From NCBI RefSeq assembly GCF_027942295.1, contig NZ_CP101416.1, forward strand, positions 2,086,001-2,150,000: a DNA stretch of 64,000 bases, written 5' to 3'. Positions within the stretch are counted from its first letter, which is position 1; every line of letters starts with the position of its first letter. The notes below the pieces were generated by a model, which was not told the origin of the DNA, did not search any database, and saw only the letters and a program-made list of their open reading frames with translations. The DNA comes from Pseudanabaena sp. Chao 1811. GTDB lineage: Bacteria > Cyanobacteriota > Cyanobacteriia > Pseudanabaenales > Pseudanabaenaceae. Shown here in pieces: positions 26,719 to 36,113 of the stretch. The translations under genes were made by a program, and so were the position numbers.

Positions 26719-27114
26719 ATAAATGACCTCTAAATGACCTCATATAGCGAAGGTTTGTGTCCCCGCCTTTGGCGGGGACACAAACTACAACCTCATCACT
26801 TTACGAGATTGGGTTACAAGGGCAAAGGTACATTAAGCAAATTCTATATACTTAAAGATGTAAGTATTATAACCTATATATATTCAAAGTATTGCAGATA
26901 GTTTTAAACGAATGAGCTTGATCACCCTGAAACTCTTAGCTAACGTCAGTTCGGTTTAAGCTAGCGAATTTTAAAAGCCTAAAAGTAAAATCTTTGCGTA
27001 GCAAGGCTTTTCTTTTTAGGCTTTGAGAGAGGGTTTGCGTAGCAAATCCTCTTTTAAAAAGTAAAATCTTTGCTTCTAGTTTTGTGAAACTTGTGAACTT
27101 AATCTGAACTGGTG
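26719..27114. repeat. Repeat-containing gap upstream of arsR
   Basis: Contains a 15-bp perfect hairpin (26753-26785, GGCGGGGACACAAAC arms), an AT-rich stretch that must hold the arsR promoter, and a repeat at about 26942-27114 with the terminal motif AACGTCAGTTCG. The latter resembles the element at 49533-49690 (GCCTAAAAGT / CAAGGCTTTT palindrome, GAGAGAGGGTTTGCGTAGCAAA). The ORFs seen here are shadows of it. Confidence 0.7.
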
Positions 27115-29061
27115 TTAGTTCGTTTTGATTAACTCCTGCACCCAGAATACAGCCGTAGCACTGAGAGCGGCGATTGTCCATTCAACCCCATTGAGAGGGA
27201 CGGTTGATATAATTTCGCCAAACCAAGGGATTTGGATAAACATAACTTGGCAAACAGTGATGAAGGATATGCCCAGTAACAATGGTAAGTTTCTTAAAAC
27301 CCCCTGACGGGCGATCGCGCAGGCATGGAAAACTTGACTGAAGACAAGGGTGATAAAAGCCATCGATCTCGCTTGGGAAAACATCGCCGCCTGTCCTTGA
27401 TACTTCAACCAAAAGACTAGGGAAATAGCCGTGATTGTGGCAGTGACCGCCAGCAAAATCCGTAGATAATTGCTAGGGCGTAACATCGTTTGAAAGCGTC
27501 GGGCAGGCTGGAATAATAGACTCTCATGGGTAGGTTCTAAGACTAGGGGAAAGGAGACAATCGGTGTAGCGATCGCACCAACCCAGATTAATTGCAACGG
27601 AGGAATCGAGAATCCTGCGGCAGTGTCCATTAAAGTCAAAACTGCCAAGGTAAAGGCACTAGAGGCAGTGATTAGGGCTGTGCGTTGAAGGCGATCAAAA
27701 ATGGCACGTCCTTCAAGAATGGCAATTGGTAAATAATGAAATTCTTCTTTGGGTAAAATCAGTCCCGAACTATCTTGCAATTCTTTTCGACAGGTGCGAT
27801 CGCAAATTCCTACATCTGCCAAGCGTAGTAGCGGAATATCTTCAATATCATTACCAATTACAGCAACTGCATCCATCGATTTGGGGCGATCGCCTTGCCA
27901 TTGGCGGATTCTCTCTTGTGGCGCATCAAAGTAGCTATGGGTTTCCACACCGATGACTTCCCCAAAGGCTTGAGCATCTTCTTCAGAAGTTCTCAATAGA
28001 CCTCGCCACTCTATCCCCGCTTGATGCAAATTATCAAAACTCAAGATCACATCTGATTCCAAAATTGGCACAATTGTTGTCACTCTCGCTAAAGCATCCA
28101 AAATCGATGGAAACCTCGCCCAGATCCTCTGTCTAGCGAGATCACGCATTCCTAACAACTGTACCTGAGTTGCCATCCGCAACAAATTTTGAGGATAGGT
28201 ACTAACGATTAAGGCAGCAGCAGTCATGGCATTGATGATAATTCCCCTATGCCATGCAAACGCGATCGCGATAATTGTTACTAATCCCAATAGATAGAGC
28301 CAGACTTGGCGCAGTTGACGTAGCTCAGCATGAATTGCTGAAAATGAGCGTTCTTTAATTAGTGAGATCTGTTCATAGGTGAAGCGTCCTGTAGCGATCA
28401 CCACGCCCTTAGCTGTTCCTGAGGAGATTTCTGTTCCTGCATAAATCATATTCCCTCGCTCAAGGGCTGGTGTATTCTCCTCAAAGCCCAGAACTTGCTT
28501 GGGACAAATTGCCTCACCCCCTAAATTAGTTTGATTAACTAGTAAGTCTTCTGATACCTCCAGCAGTCGGAGATCGACATTAGGGCGATCGCCTGCTTTT
28601 AAGATCAATACATCACCAAGGACTAAATCCCGTAATGGTAGTTCCATTTCTTCATGATCGCGTAAGACGATGACGGAATTAGAAGTCTCATATTGACGAC
28701 GCTGGGGGCGATCGCGACTAACTTTCTCTCTGGTTTTCATAGACCATAAAGAGATGCCAATTCCAATGCTTCCATGCAGGACTCCTACAAGGATCAATGC
28801 CCATCCTTCCGCTCCATTCCATTGTAAATAAGTTGCTGACCCCAGTAGCAAATAGGTCAAAGGATCGAGTAAAGGCTGTAAGAGAATTTTGCTAATAGGG
28901 CGCGATCGCGGTAGTTTATTTGCTCCCAAATGCCTTAATCTTTGCCTTGCATTGACATAGGATAAACCTTCTATCGAAGACTCTAAGGATGCCAATACCT
29001 GCTCAACATCCATATGATGCCAAGATTTTTGAGTGTCTGATAGAAAGTCAAATTTTGTCAT
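27115..29061 (-). CDS. Degenerate P2-type ATPase-like membrane protein (pseudoenzyme)
   Basis: 648 residues. The N-terminus is the cation-ATPase N-terminal domain (WHHMDVEQVLASLESS; VNARQRLRHLGANKLP). The actuator domain carries NLGGEA where LTGES is expected. The membrane segments are present (about M1-M4 before residue 310 and M5-M10 after about 470). The phosphorylation segment that should read CSDKTGTLT is replaced by IVPILESDVIL, so the catalytic Asp is lost, and about 250 residues of nucleotide-binding domain are missing. The GDGxND hinge is degraded to VIGNDIEDIPLL, though ADVGIC follows. The frame is intact from end to end, so it is not simply decaying. An autophosphorylating pump is excluded; a regulatory or channel role is a guess. 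Confidence 0.75.
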   Translation of the reverse strand: MTKFDFLSDTQKSWHHMDVEQVLASLESSIEGLSYVNARQRLRHLGANKLPRSRPISKILLQPLLDPLTYLLLGSATYLQWNGAEGWALILVGVLHGSIGIGISLWSMKTREKVSRDRPQRRQYETSNSVIVLRDHEEMELPLRDLVLGDVLILKAGDRPNVDLRLLEVSEDLLVNQTNLGGEAICPKQVLGFEENTPALERGNMIYAGTEISSGTAKGVVIATGRFTYEQISLIKERSFSAIHAELRQLRQVWLYLLGLVTIIAIAFAWHRGIIINAMTAAALIVSTYPQNLLRMATQVQLLGMRDLARQRIWARFPSILDALARVTTIVPILESDVILSFDNLHQAGIEWRGLLRTSEEDAQAFGEVIGVETHSYFDAPQERIRQWQGDRPKSMDAVAVIGNDIEDIPLLRLADVGICDRTCRKELQDSSGLILPKEEFHYLPIAILEGRAIFDRLQRTALITASSAFTLAVLTLMDTAAGFSIPPLQLIWVGAIATPIVSFPLVLEPTHESLLFQPARRFQTMLRPSNYLRILLAVTATITAISLVFWLKYQGQAAMFSQARSMAFITLVFSQVFHACAIARQGVLRNLPLLLGISFITVCQVMFIQIPWFGEIISTVPLNGVEWTIAALSATAVFWVQELIKTN

Positions 29062-29479
29062 GGTTTAATGCGTGGAACTTGCTATGGATAGCTATTGTTA
29101 TAGCAATCCTAAATGGTTTGTGGAAGCGTACCCCTTCGAGGTACGCTTCCACAAACCTAAAAATCTACAAATGATTTAGGACTGTTATAGTTGATTGGTT
29201 GTCAGCAAATTAATAAAGCCAAAATCTTCTTTAGTTTATAGCAATAAGCAGCTCACATAGCTTAAACCGATTGTGATGCTGCCCAAGTAGTGGACGGCAC
29301 AACAATTGTGGTTTTAAGCTTAATTTTGATGGTTGCAAATGAGCAAATAATTAGCTCAGGATAAATAACCTTGAAACCAAGAAATATGTTTCGCACGCGA
29401 AGCGTGCGAAACATATTTCTTGGTTCTCCCTTTGTGCTAGTATTGCCAACGCTTTGAGATGATTATGCTGAAATAAAAA
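29062..29479. repeat. Gap with MITE and long hairpin upstream of sfsA
   Basis: Holds the 91-bp MITE (29099-29189) and a 24-bp perfect hairpin with a GAA loop (29375-29425). The remaining sequence is AT-rich and should contain the divergent promoters. No reading frame is supported. Confidence 0.75.
29099..29189. repeat. 91-bp MITE, copy 2 (inverted)
   Basis: Same length and sequence plan as 17555-17645, in opposite orientation. Left end TATAGCAATCCTAAAT exact; right end has two changes (ATTTAGGACTGTTATA). Internal hairpin GGTTTGTGGAAGCGTACC / GGTACGCTTCCACAAACC. Confidence 0.85.
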
Positions 29480-30187
29480 ATGACACAAGTCCATACTTAT
29501 TCCGATTTACGCATAGGTCATCTAGTTAGTCGCTACAAGCGCTTTTTTGCAGATATAGAACTAGAAAATGGGGAGCTAATCACTGCCCATTGTGCAAATA
29601 CAGGCCCAATGACGGGAGTATGTCAAATAGGAAGTCCTGTCTTGGTTTCCTATCACTCCAACCCTAAGCGCAAACTCGCCTATAGTTGGGAAGCAATTTA
29701 TTTGGATAATGAATGGATTGGAGTGAATACGAGTCTTCCTAATCGGGTGATTGGACATATGCTCGATCGCCATTTGCTCCCAGAGCTAGAACCTTATACA
29801 ACCGTGAAGAGTGAAGTGGCTTACGGTAATGAAAAGAGCCGTATTGATTTTCTCCTCACAGATGCTGCTAATGGAAAAAGAACCTATGTGGAAGTTAAAA
29901 ATACTACTTGGTGTATGGGAAATTTAGCTTTATTTCCTGATACTGTGACGACACGCGGACAAAAGCACCTGCGCGAACTCATGTCGGTAATTTCGGAAGA
30001 TACTGCTGCCGCTCTGATCTTCTTTATTAATCGTGGAGATTGCGATCGCTTTGCCGCAGGAGCAGAAGCCGATCCTGAATATACGAAACTACTCGCAGAG
30101 GCACTCACCCGAGGCGTTAAGGTATTAGCCTGTCGATTTAAGATCGAACCGACAAAAATCACTTATTTGGGCTTAGCAGATCTATAA
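29480..30187 (+). CDS. sfsA: SfsA-family DNA/RNA nuclease
   Basis: 235 residues, the usual length. N-terminal OB-like part contains RYKRFFADIELENGE and AHCANTGPMTGV; the C-terminal PD-(D/E)XK-like part contains RIDFLL and YVEVKNTTW, ending with LACRFKI. SfsA was first described as a maltose-fermentation stimulator in E. coli and later as a sugar/RNA nuclease; the cyanobacterial role is not known. It is a single-gene unit with a hairpin behind it. Confidence 0.9.
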   Translation: MTQVHTYSDLRIGHLVSRYKRFFADIELENGELITAHCANTGPMTGVCQIGSPVLVSYHSNPKRKLAYSWEAIYLDNEWIGVNTSLPNRVIGHMLDRHLLPELEPYTTVKSEVAYGNEKSRIDFLLTDAANGKRTYVEVKNTTWCMGNLALFPDTVTTRGQKHLRELMSVISEDTAAALIFFINRGDCDRFAAGAEADPEYTKLLAEALTRGVKVLACRFKIEPTKITYLGLADL

Positions 30188-30615
30188 ACTCAAAGCTTAA
30201 GATCCTGAAATTCCAAAAAGTATGGAGTTGTATCACATACTTTTTGGATTATTGGAGTTCTAAGAATCTGTAAAGGGTCTCACAATTGTCCAGAATGTGT
30301 AAGGCACTCCGACGCTCAAAACAAAATAGACTGCTAATTCTGCCATAGGTCAATAGATGCGTACTATGTAAAAGTCTTTGTTTGCTGCGAGTATTACTCG
30401 ATAGTTACCTACTATACAACTTTGTCCAAACTTTGGCTATCTCCATTTGGGGGATTTCATTTTGCTAAGAAGGTGCTGCCTAATTCTTGTAACTTCTTGT
30501 ATTTGGTTGTAAAATTTTTCGCCAATTTATCCAACTTATGCTAGTCTGTCTGCCTGAAGGGGTTATTCCTAAAGATAAATCAATAAATTGTTTCTTATAT
30601 AAGGAAGGGATATCT
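30188..30615. other. Non-coding gap between sfsA and the outer-membrane-like gene
   Basis: A terminator hairpin lies at its left end (30213-30247). The rest is AT-rich and shows no frame of interest apart from an in-frame upstream extension of the next gene (from 30538), which lacks a ribosome binding site and has no signal-peptide-like composition. It should hold the promoter of the gene at 30616. Confidence 0.6.
30213..30247. terminator. Hairpin after sfsA
   Basis: 12-bp perfect stem CCAAAAAGTATG / CATACTTTTTGG with an 11-nt loop, 25 nt after the stop. Confidence 0.65.
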
Positions 30616-31140
30616 GTGAAAAATTTGACTAATTTAAGTAAGATACTGCTTGGCTTAACTGCCCTAGGTTGTGTATCCGCGATCGCCGTCCCCTCAGCCA
30701 ATGCCCAGCCTGCCTATGGTAGCTACTTAGGGGCAGGGGCTAGTTTTGGGTTTACCAGTGGTAATTCTGCGGCGGGTGAAAGTTCTCGTACATCTGGTCT
30801 TATCGCTGCCCGTTATAAGTTTCTTGAATTTCCTGTTTCTATTCGCACGCAAATTTTAATTGGCAACAGTACCGCAGTTGTACCTACTGTTTCCTTTGAT
30901 GTACCACTCAACTTTGATACAGATGTTTACATCGGTGCAGGGGTATCACTTTCTAATACCGTTGATACCACTCCCGTCGGCAACAAAAATAGTTTTGTTG
31001 TGCAACCAGGGATTGATTACACCGTACCTAATAGCAATCTAGTATTATTTGGTAACGTCATTTTTGCCTTTGATGCCTATCGTAATTCTCCAGGTACATC
31101 TGCAACTTCGTTGCAAACTGGTTTAGGTCTACGATTCTAG
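30616..31140 (+). CDS. Small secreted outer-membrane beta-barrel-like protein
   Basis: 174 residues from the GTG at 30616, chosen because AAGGAAGGG lies 7 nt upstream and the product then begins with a regular signal peptide (KNLTNLSKILLGLTALG, cleavage near ANAQP). The mature part (about 145 residues) is Gly/Ser-rich with alternating hydrophobic residues and ends in GLGLRF, with the terminal Phe typical of outer-membrane barrels. It is likely an 8-strand porin-like or OmpA-like barrel. The function is unknown. A longer ORF starting at 30538 has no support. Confidence 0.6.
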   Translation: MKNLTNLSKILLGLTALGCVSAIAVPSANAQPAYGSYLGAGASFGFTSGNSAAGESSRTSGLIAARYKFLEFPVSIRTQILIGNSTAVVPTVSFDVPLNFDTDVYIGAGVSLSNTVDTTPVGNKNSFVVQPGIDYTVPNSNLVLFGNVIFAFDAYRNSPGTSATSLQTGLGLRF

Positions 31141-31183
31141 AAAGGTCGCGTTAAATGCTTTTGATACCTCTAAAAACTTCTTC

Positions 31184-32317
31184 ATGCAAGATCTCGTAGC
31201 TGCGTTTGAGAGTCAGTTCGCTCATCAACAGTTCTCCGCCGCTTCAGCAACGCTTCAGCAATTGCTGTCAGATTTTCCTGACGATCCGCAGTTACGGATT
31301 TTGCAGGGTCGCCTCTATGATGCTATGGGCAAACCCAATGAAGCTGAGGAGATTTTTCGCCGTCTGCTTAAGGCTCAGTTACCTGCTAAGTTAATCGCAC
31401 AGGCGCGTCAAGGCTTGCTGGCGATCGAGATGGCTGAGGTAAATGCTCGTCAAGGCAGGATTGATGAGTTATTAGCACTTGAGGGTGGTTCTAGTCTTGC
31501 CTATCTTGCGCTATTGCCAGTGACACCAGAGCGCAAAGACTGGGCGATCGCCAAAATTGCCCGCATTTTTCGTACTGATCCCTATACCGCAAGATTTAAA
31601 ATCCCTAATCGCCATCCCAAAATTATTCGCACGGGGACATTGGCGGAGATGCGCGCCTATGGTGAAGATTTACAAAATTATGGCATTGCGGCGATTTGGT
31701 TAAGTATTGACGTGATCGCCAAGATTCCTGTTTACCAAGTTGAATATTTTAGTGAGTTTCAAGTTCACCCAAAAGCTGATCTTCAAATAAAGGCGATCGC
31801 AGGTATTGATGAAATTACTTTTGCTCCTCAAGATGTGATTGTGAAAGTAGAGGGGATTTTGCCAACCTTTGGTGATGTGGTGGTGGTCGATGCTAAGCAC
31901 AAACTTGCCCGTAAGGAACAAATTTTAGATCGTGTCCATATTTGCGATTTACATCTGCGGAGTTACAAAGTGAATGGCAAAACTAGCGATCGCGCAGGGA
32001 TTCTCCGCTTTCATGACAATCAGTACCGCTTTGAGTTTGGTTTGCAATTGCCTGTGGAGCGATCGCTCAAGCATATTGCCCCAACCGTTCAAGAACATTG
32101 GACAGAATTAAGTAAGTGGCTTACTCGAACGATGCCCAAGGCAAAAACTGCCAATGATTTTCAAAGTTTCGCGGAAATGGCAATTGTTTATCCAGAATTT
32201 TTAAATGCGATCGAGGTAACGCATATTAACCTTGATCGACCTAAGCCCAGTTTGTGGGACAACAGTTTTCAGCTATATAGCAGCACTATTTTTAGTTATG
32301 TCGATCTGGCAACTTAA
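31184..32317 (+). CDS. TPR-containing protein of unknown function
   Basis: 377 residues. The N-terminal part (about 1-90) has two TPR-like helical pairs (FSAASATLQQLLSDFPDDPQLRILQGRLYDAMGKPNEAEEIFRRLL pattern, visible as QLRILQGRLYDAMG and NEAEEIFRRLL). The remainder is a mixed alpha/beta region with no motif that I recognise (KIARIFRTDPYTARFKIPN; RFEFGLQLPVERS). It resembles cyanobacterial proteins with no assigned function. Starts 43 nt after the barrel gene on the same strand and could share its transcript. Followed by a strong terminator. Confidence 0.6.
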   Translation: MQDLVAAFESQFAHQQFSAASATLQQLLSDFPDDPQLRILQGRLYDAMGKPNEAEEIFRRLLKAQLPAKLIAQARQGLLAIEMAEVNARQGRIDELLALEGGSSLAYLALLPVTPERKDWAIAKIARIFRTDPYTARFKIPNRHPKIIRTGTLAEMRAYGEDLQNYGIAAIWLSIDVIAKIPVYQVEYFSEFQVHPKADLQIKAIAGIDEITFAPQDVIVKVEGILPTFGDVVVVDAKHKLARKEQILDRVHICDLHLRSYKVNGKTSDRAGILRFHDNQYRFEFGLQLPVERSLKHIAPTVQEHWTELSKWLTRTMPKAKTANDFQSFAEMAIVYPEFLNAIEVTHINLDRPKPSLWDNSFQLYSSTIFSYVDLAT

Positions 32318-32332
32318 ATTAGGGACATGAGT

Positions 32333-32385
32333 AAGGAGCCGATTTTTGTGGTGCGGCGAAGCCGCACCACAAAAATCGGCTCCTT
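32333..32385. terminator. Hairpin after the TPR protein gene
   Basis: Perfect 25-bp stem with a GAA loop (32358-32360), GC-rich centre. Confidence 0.8.
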
Positions 32386-32523
32386 GTTAAATAGCTTTGA
32401 CCCAAGAATTTAAGTTCTTGGCTTGTTTCCGTAAGTTTTATTAATTAATTTTCAGTACTGTAATCGCTGAAAAATAAAATTGGTTTTGATGATAATATTC
32501 GTAAAACTGTCTCAGGTAAGACG

Positions 32524-32748
32524 ATGAGCGCACCAACAGCAACCAAAATCGGACTCAACACCTCTCTACCAAGTATTCGTCGGATTCATGGCATTATTCG
32601 CGACAAGCATGAAGTTGAAATTAAACTGCTTACAGGCGATCAATTGCGGGGCAAAATTAGCTGGATTGATGATCAATGTATTTGCCTAGACACATCTGGT
32701 CATAAAGTGGTGATTTGGCAACATGCGATCGCCTTTATCAAGGGCTAA
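32524..32748 (+). CDS. hfq: Hfq-like Sm protein (cyanobacterial type)
   Basis: 74 residues. Sm1 motif EVEIKLLTGDQLRGKISWID, Sm2 shortened to HKVVIWQHAIAFI, as in the divergent cyanobacterial Hfq, which lacks the usual YKHA and does not bind RNA strongly but is needed for motility through the pilus base in Synechocystis. It forms hexamers in the cytoplasm. An AGG lies 8 nt upstream of the ATG. A 31-codon frame overlaps its 3' end in another phase (32723-32818). Confidence 0.85.
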   Translation: MSAPTATKIGLNTSLPSIRRIHGIIRDKHEVEIKLLTGDQLRGKISWIDDQCICLDTSGHKVVIWQHAIAFIKG

Positions 32749-32818
32749 GGCAGAAAAATTAGCTAACTATTTGCGATCGCAGGGCATTAATCTCGATGAT
32801 TTGTCACAATTAGAATAG
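32723..32818 (+). CDS. Possible 31-codon overlapping ORF after hfq
   Basis: ATG at 32723, in a different frame from hfq and overlapping its last 26 nt, gives 31 codons ending in TAG (includes AKAEKLANYLRSQGINLDDL). The composition is protein-like and free of the AT-rich noise of true intergenic DNA. It may be a small gene, a lost C-terminal tail of hfq thrown out of phase by a frameshift, or chance. No ribosome binding site was found. Confidence 0.3.
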   Translation: MRSPLSRAKAEKLANYLRSQGINLDDLSQLE

Positions 32819-32889
32819 GCGGTGCAATGTGCTGTCTATTCTCTGATGCTAATTTCTACTGCTAAAAATAGCGATCGCAATAACGCAAT

Positions 32890-33999
32890 ATGAAAGCGGA
32901 GTTTTACTATAGCCAGCGTAAATATGAATGTAGTGTGGTTTCGCTTTCTAGCGATCAGGGCGAGATTAAGGAATTAAGAATCCGCAATCCTGAAGGTGAA
33001 ATTCTCGCAGTGCAGCAGGGACAAAAAATTGCTTTGCGGGGCAAGAGTCGTGCTACCTCCCAAGAAGTTGATATTTTAAAGAGTAATTACTACAACTTAG
33101 TCAAGGCAGCAGTTACTGCACTAGACCTAGAGGAAAAACAAAAGTTAATCAAAGATAAAGACGAGCAAATCCGCTTGCTAAATGCAGAGATATCGATCTT
33201 TAAAGAAAAGGCTGATTTGTCAGATACGGAAAGAGAAGAAATACTCCATCTGCGCGATCAAATTAAAGCTTTATCTGAGCAACAAACTACATCCGTCTTT
33301 AACTATGATGAGCAAGAAATTGAGGCGAAATTACTCAAAAGGTTAGGGAAAAATGCTTGGCATCAGCTAGAAACGGCAAGTCGTAAAGACCTTTTTAGTG
33401 CCTACAAGCATAAATATTTAGTAGAGTCAGATATTTTTACGGAGAACTTTTCTGACTATAAGCCTTCGTGTTTGTACATTGCTAGTGTGGTTGAACGCGA
33501 GATTGTGCATAGCTTCTTTAAAAGTTTTTATCGGTTTATGTGTCAGCAATATTCGCAGCAAAAAGAATTTGTAATTGCGGGAGTGACATTGAGAAATCGA
33601 GGCAAATATACAATTGGGAGTTTGCCCTATTTGATTGCGAAGGAATGGGACACTTTTCGTGAAGAAGTTTTAAATCAAGAGTATTTATCTAGTGACGATC
33701 ACGATCGCCTGTATTACCAAAAGTTTAATGATCAGAAAATATCCTCCAGCGATCGCCAATTAGTAAATGAATTTCTCGAACAATGGCAACATCCACTTTC
33801 GCAATGGTTGCGCTCTAATCGCAAAGCCGCCAGCAAAATCGATCAAGTTGCCAAATTACGGAATTTGACTGCCCATCCTATGCCAATATACAAATGGCAA
33901 TTCACGGAATTATGGCTACTAGTAATTGGTGGCAAAACTAAAAGTGGTCGTACTCAAAAAGGACTGCTTAAAGAAATCTATGAAACAGTGGTTCTTTGA
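32890..33999 (+). CDS. Coiled-coil protein with C-terminal HEPN-like motif
   Basis: 369 residues. A small beta-rich N-terminal part (about 1-60) is followed by a helical coiled coil at about 75-130 (LEEKQKLIKDKDEQIRLLNA; EEILHLRDQIKALSEQ) and a helical C-terminal half. Near residue 330 the sequence KLRNLTAHPMP contains R-x4-H, the motif of HEPN-type ribonucleases, followed by hydrophobic helices. No function is known to me. The arrangement suggests a sensor coiled coil with an RNA-binding or RNase effector, as in defence or stress systems; this is inference from one short motif. Single gene after hfq. Confidence 0.5.
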   Translation: MKAEFYYSQRKYECSVVSLSSDQGEIKELRIRNPEGEILAVQQGQKIALRGKSRATSQEVDILKSNYYNLVKAAVTALDLEEKQKLIKDKDEQIRLLNAEISIFKEKADLSDTEREEILHLRDQIKALSEQQTTSVFNYDEQEIEAKLLKRLGKNAWHQLETASRKDLFSAYKHKYLVESDIFTENFSDYKPSCLYIASVVEREIVHSFFKSFYRFMCQQYSQQKEFVIAGVTLRNRGKYTIGSLPYLIAKEWDTFREEVLNQEYLSSDDHDRLYYQKFNDQKISSSDRQLVNEFLEQWQHPLSQWLRSNRKAASKIDQVAKLRNLTAHPMPIYKWQFTELWLLVIGGKTKSGRTQKGLLKEIYETVVL

Positions 34000-34166
34000 T
34001 CAGTACATCACGCACTGTAAAGGAACGTCCTGCATAACAGCAAATGGCAACCATTATAAATAATCTATGTTTTTAGGGATTACGCAATCCTTAAATTAAT
34101 GCTTAGTTTTAAATATGATTTCTAGAAATCCCAAATAATTAAAAATTAGTTAAAACCTTGAAGTTT

Positions 34167-36053
34167 ATGCCCAATTCTGTTCATACCTCGCAGGTACAAC
34201 AATTCAATAGTCTCTGGCAAATATGGGAGCAAGGAGCAGAATCACATCCTGATGCGATCGCTCTCTACGATCCCCATGCTAAGCCACCTGTGCGAATTTC
34301 TTATAAAGATACCTTTGAACAAATTAATGCGTTCGGGGCAGGTTTGCGATCGCTGGGTGTGAACTTTGGCGACAAGGTAGCACTCATTGCCGATAACTCA
34401 CCAAGGTGGTTGATTGCCGATCAGGGGATTTTAGCGATCGGGGCAGCCAATGCTACGCGAAGTTCGCAAGCTGAGCGGAGTGAACTGCTCTACATCATTG
34501 AGCATAGTGATAGCGTGGCGATCGTGGTCGAAAATCTGGCGACCCTCAAAAAGCTCGAACCAGAATTGCATAGCCTGCCAGTCAAACAAATTATTTTGCT
34601 GTCGGACGAAACGCCACCCGAAGGAGCCTATAACTTTCAACAATTATTAGATAAAGGTAGCAGCAAGGATTTAGGTAATCCAACTATCAAACGCGACACC
34701 CTTGCAACGCTGATCTACACTTCTGGGACAACTGCCAGACCCAAGGGGGTCATGCTCACCCACGGCAATTTTCTCTACGAAGTGGAAGGGGCGCAGTCAG
34801 TTTTAAAATTGCAAGTTAACGAAAAAGTTCTCAGTATTCTCCCCACATGGCATTCCTACGAGCGCACCTTTGAATATTTTATCTTTTCCCAAGGCTGCAC
34901 GCAGATTTACACCAATCTCCGCACCATCAAAAAGGATCTAAAAGAACATAAACCCCATTACATGGTTGCTGTGCCACGTCTGTGGGAATCAATCTATGAA
35001 GGTGTGCAAAAAAACTTTCGTGATCAACCTGAGAGCAAACAGCGCTTAGTCAAATTTTTCCTCACAGCTAGCCAAAAATACATCACTGCCAAACGGGTTG
35101 TCCAAGGCTTAAATGTCGAAAATCTCTATCCTTCTCTAGGTGACAAATTTAAAGCATCACTGGTAGTTTTGGGACTATGGGCAGTTCACAAACTTGGTCA
35201 TAAATTGGTTTATCAAAAAGTACGCGAAGCAACGGGTGGCAACTTTAAATACATTGTTAGCGGTGGTGGCTCGATCGCTGAACACCTCGAAGACTTCTAT
35301 GAAATTGTCGGCATCGAAATTTTGGGGGGATATGGCTTGACCGAAACCTCACCGATTACCCATGTGCGCCGTCCACATCGCAATATTCGTGGTGGAGATG
35401 GGCAGCCCTTGCCCCAGACCGAAACCCGCATCGTCGATATGTCTACCAGAGCCGATGTGCCAATTGGTCATCAAGGATTAGTCCTCATTCGTGGTCCCCA
35501 AGTGATGCAGGGCTACTACAAAAATCCTGAAGCGACAGCTAAGGCGATCGATCCAGAGGGGTGGTTTGATACAGGCGATTTGGGCTATGTCAGCAAGTGG
35601 CAAGATCTAGTAATTACAGGTCGCGCCAAAGATACGATTGTCTTGACTAATGGCGAGAATATTGAACCTCAGCCTATTGAAGATGCCTGTATTCGCAGTC
35701 CTTATATTGATCAGGTCGTCTTAGTGGGGCAAGACCAGAAACAATTGGGTGTTTTAATCGTTCCTAACCTTTCAGCACTGGAATCTGCGGGTTTAATTCC
35801 CCCCGATTCAACATTATCAAGCGTTTTGCCAGAGTTGAATCAGCCTAAAATTCGTAATCTTTATCGCGAAGAACTGAATCGTGAAGTGCAAAACCGCCCC
35901 GGCTATAGCATTAACGATCGCATTGGTGTTTTTGAGTTCTTGCCTGAACCCTTTACAATCGAAAATGGGTTCCTCACGCAGACATTCAAAATCCGACGTA
36001 ACATCGTATTTGAGCGTTATCAAGATATTATTGTCAAAATGTTTACTTCATGA
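34167..36053 (+). CDS. aas: Long-chain acyl-ACP synthetase / AMP-dependent ligase
   Basis: About 628 residues from ATG 34167 (a TTG 9 nt upstream is the longer start). ANL-family motifs: IYTSGTTARPKG near residue 190, YGLTETSP, WFDTGDLGY and GRAKDTIVLTNGENIEPQPIED. Related to cyanobacterial acyl-ACP synthetase Aas, which recycles free fatty acids by loading them on ACP with ATP; the same fold serves acyl-CoA ligases, and the CoA/ACP preference cannot be read here. Cytoplasmic or membrane-associated. It precedes a small ylqD-like gene with a 60-nt gap and may be co-transcribed. Confidence 0.85.
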   Translation: MPNSVHTSQVQQFNSLWQIWEQGAESHPDAIALYDPHAKPPVRISYKDTFEQINAFGAGLRSLGVNFGDKVALIADNSPRWLIADQGILAIGAANATRSSQAERSELLYIIEHSDSVAIVVENLATLKKLEPELHSLPVKQIILLSDETPPEGAYNFQQLLDKGSSKDLGNPTIKRDTLATLIYTSGTTARPKGVMLTHGNFLYEVEGAQSVLKLQVNEKVLSILPTWHSYERTFEYFIFSQGCTQIYTNLRTIKKDLKEHKPHYMVAVPRLWESIYEGVQKNFRDQPESKQRLVKFFLTASQKYITAKRVVQGLNVENLYPSLGDKFKASLVVLGLWAVHKLGHKLVYQKVREATGGNFKYIVSGGGSIAEHLEDFYEIVGIEILGGYGLTETSPITHVRRPHRNIRGGDGQPLPQTETRIVDMSTRADVPIGHQGLVLIRGPQVMQGYYKNPEATAKAIDPEGWFDTGDLGYVSKWQDLVITGRAKDTIVLTNGENIEPQPIEDACIRSPYIDQVVLVGQDQKQLGVLIVPNLSALESAGLIPPDSTLSSVLPELNQPKIRNLYREELNREVQNRPGYSINDRIGVFEFLPEPFTIENGFLTQTFKIRRNIVFERYQDIIVKMFTS

Positions 36054-36113
36054 TGTGAAAGTGGCTTTGCCTCTTTCACATCAACATAAATTATTAGCCA
36101 ACTGGAGATAACT

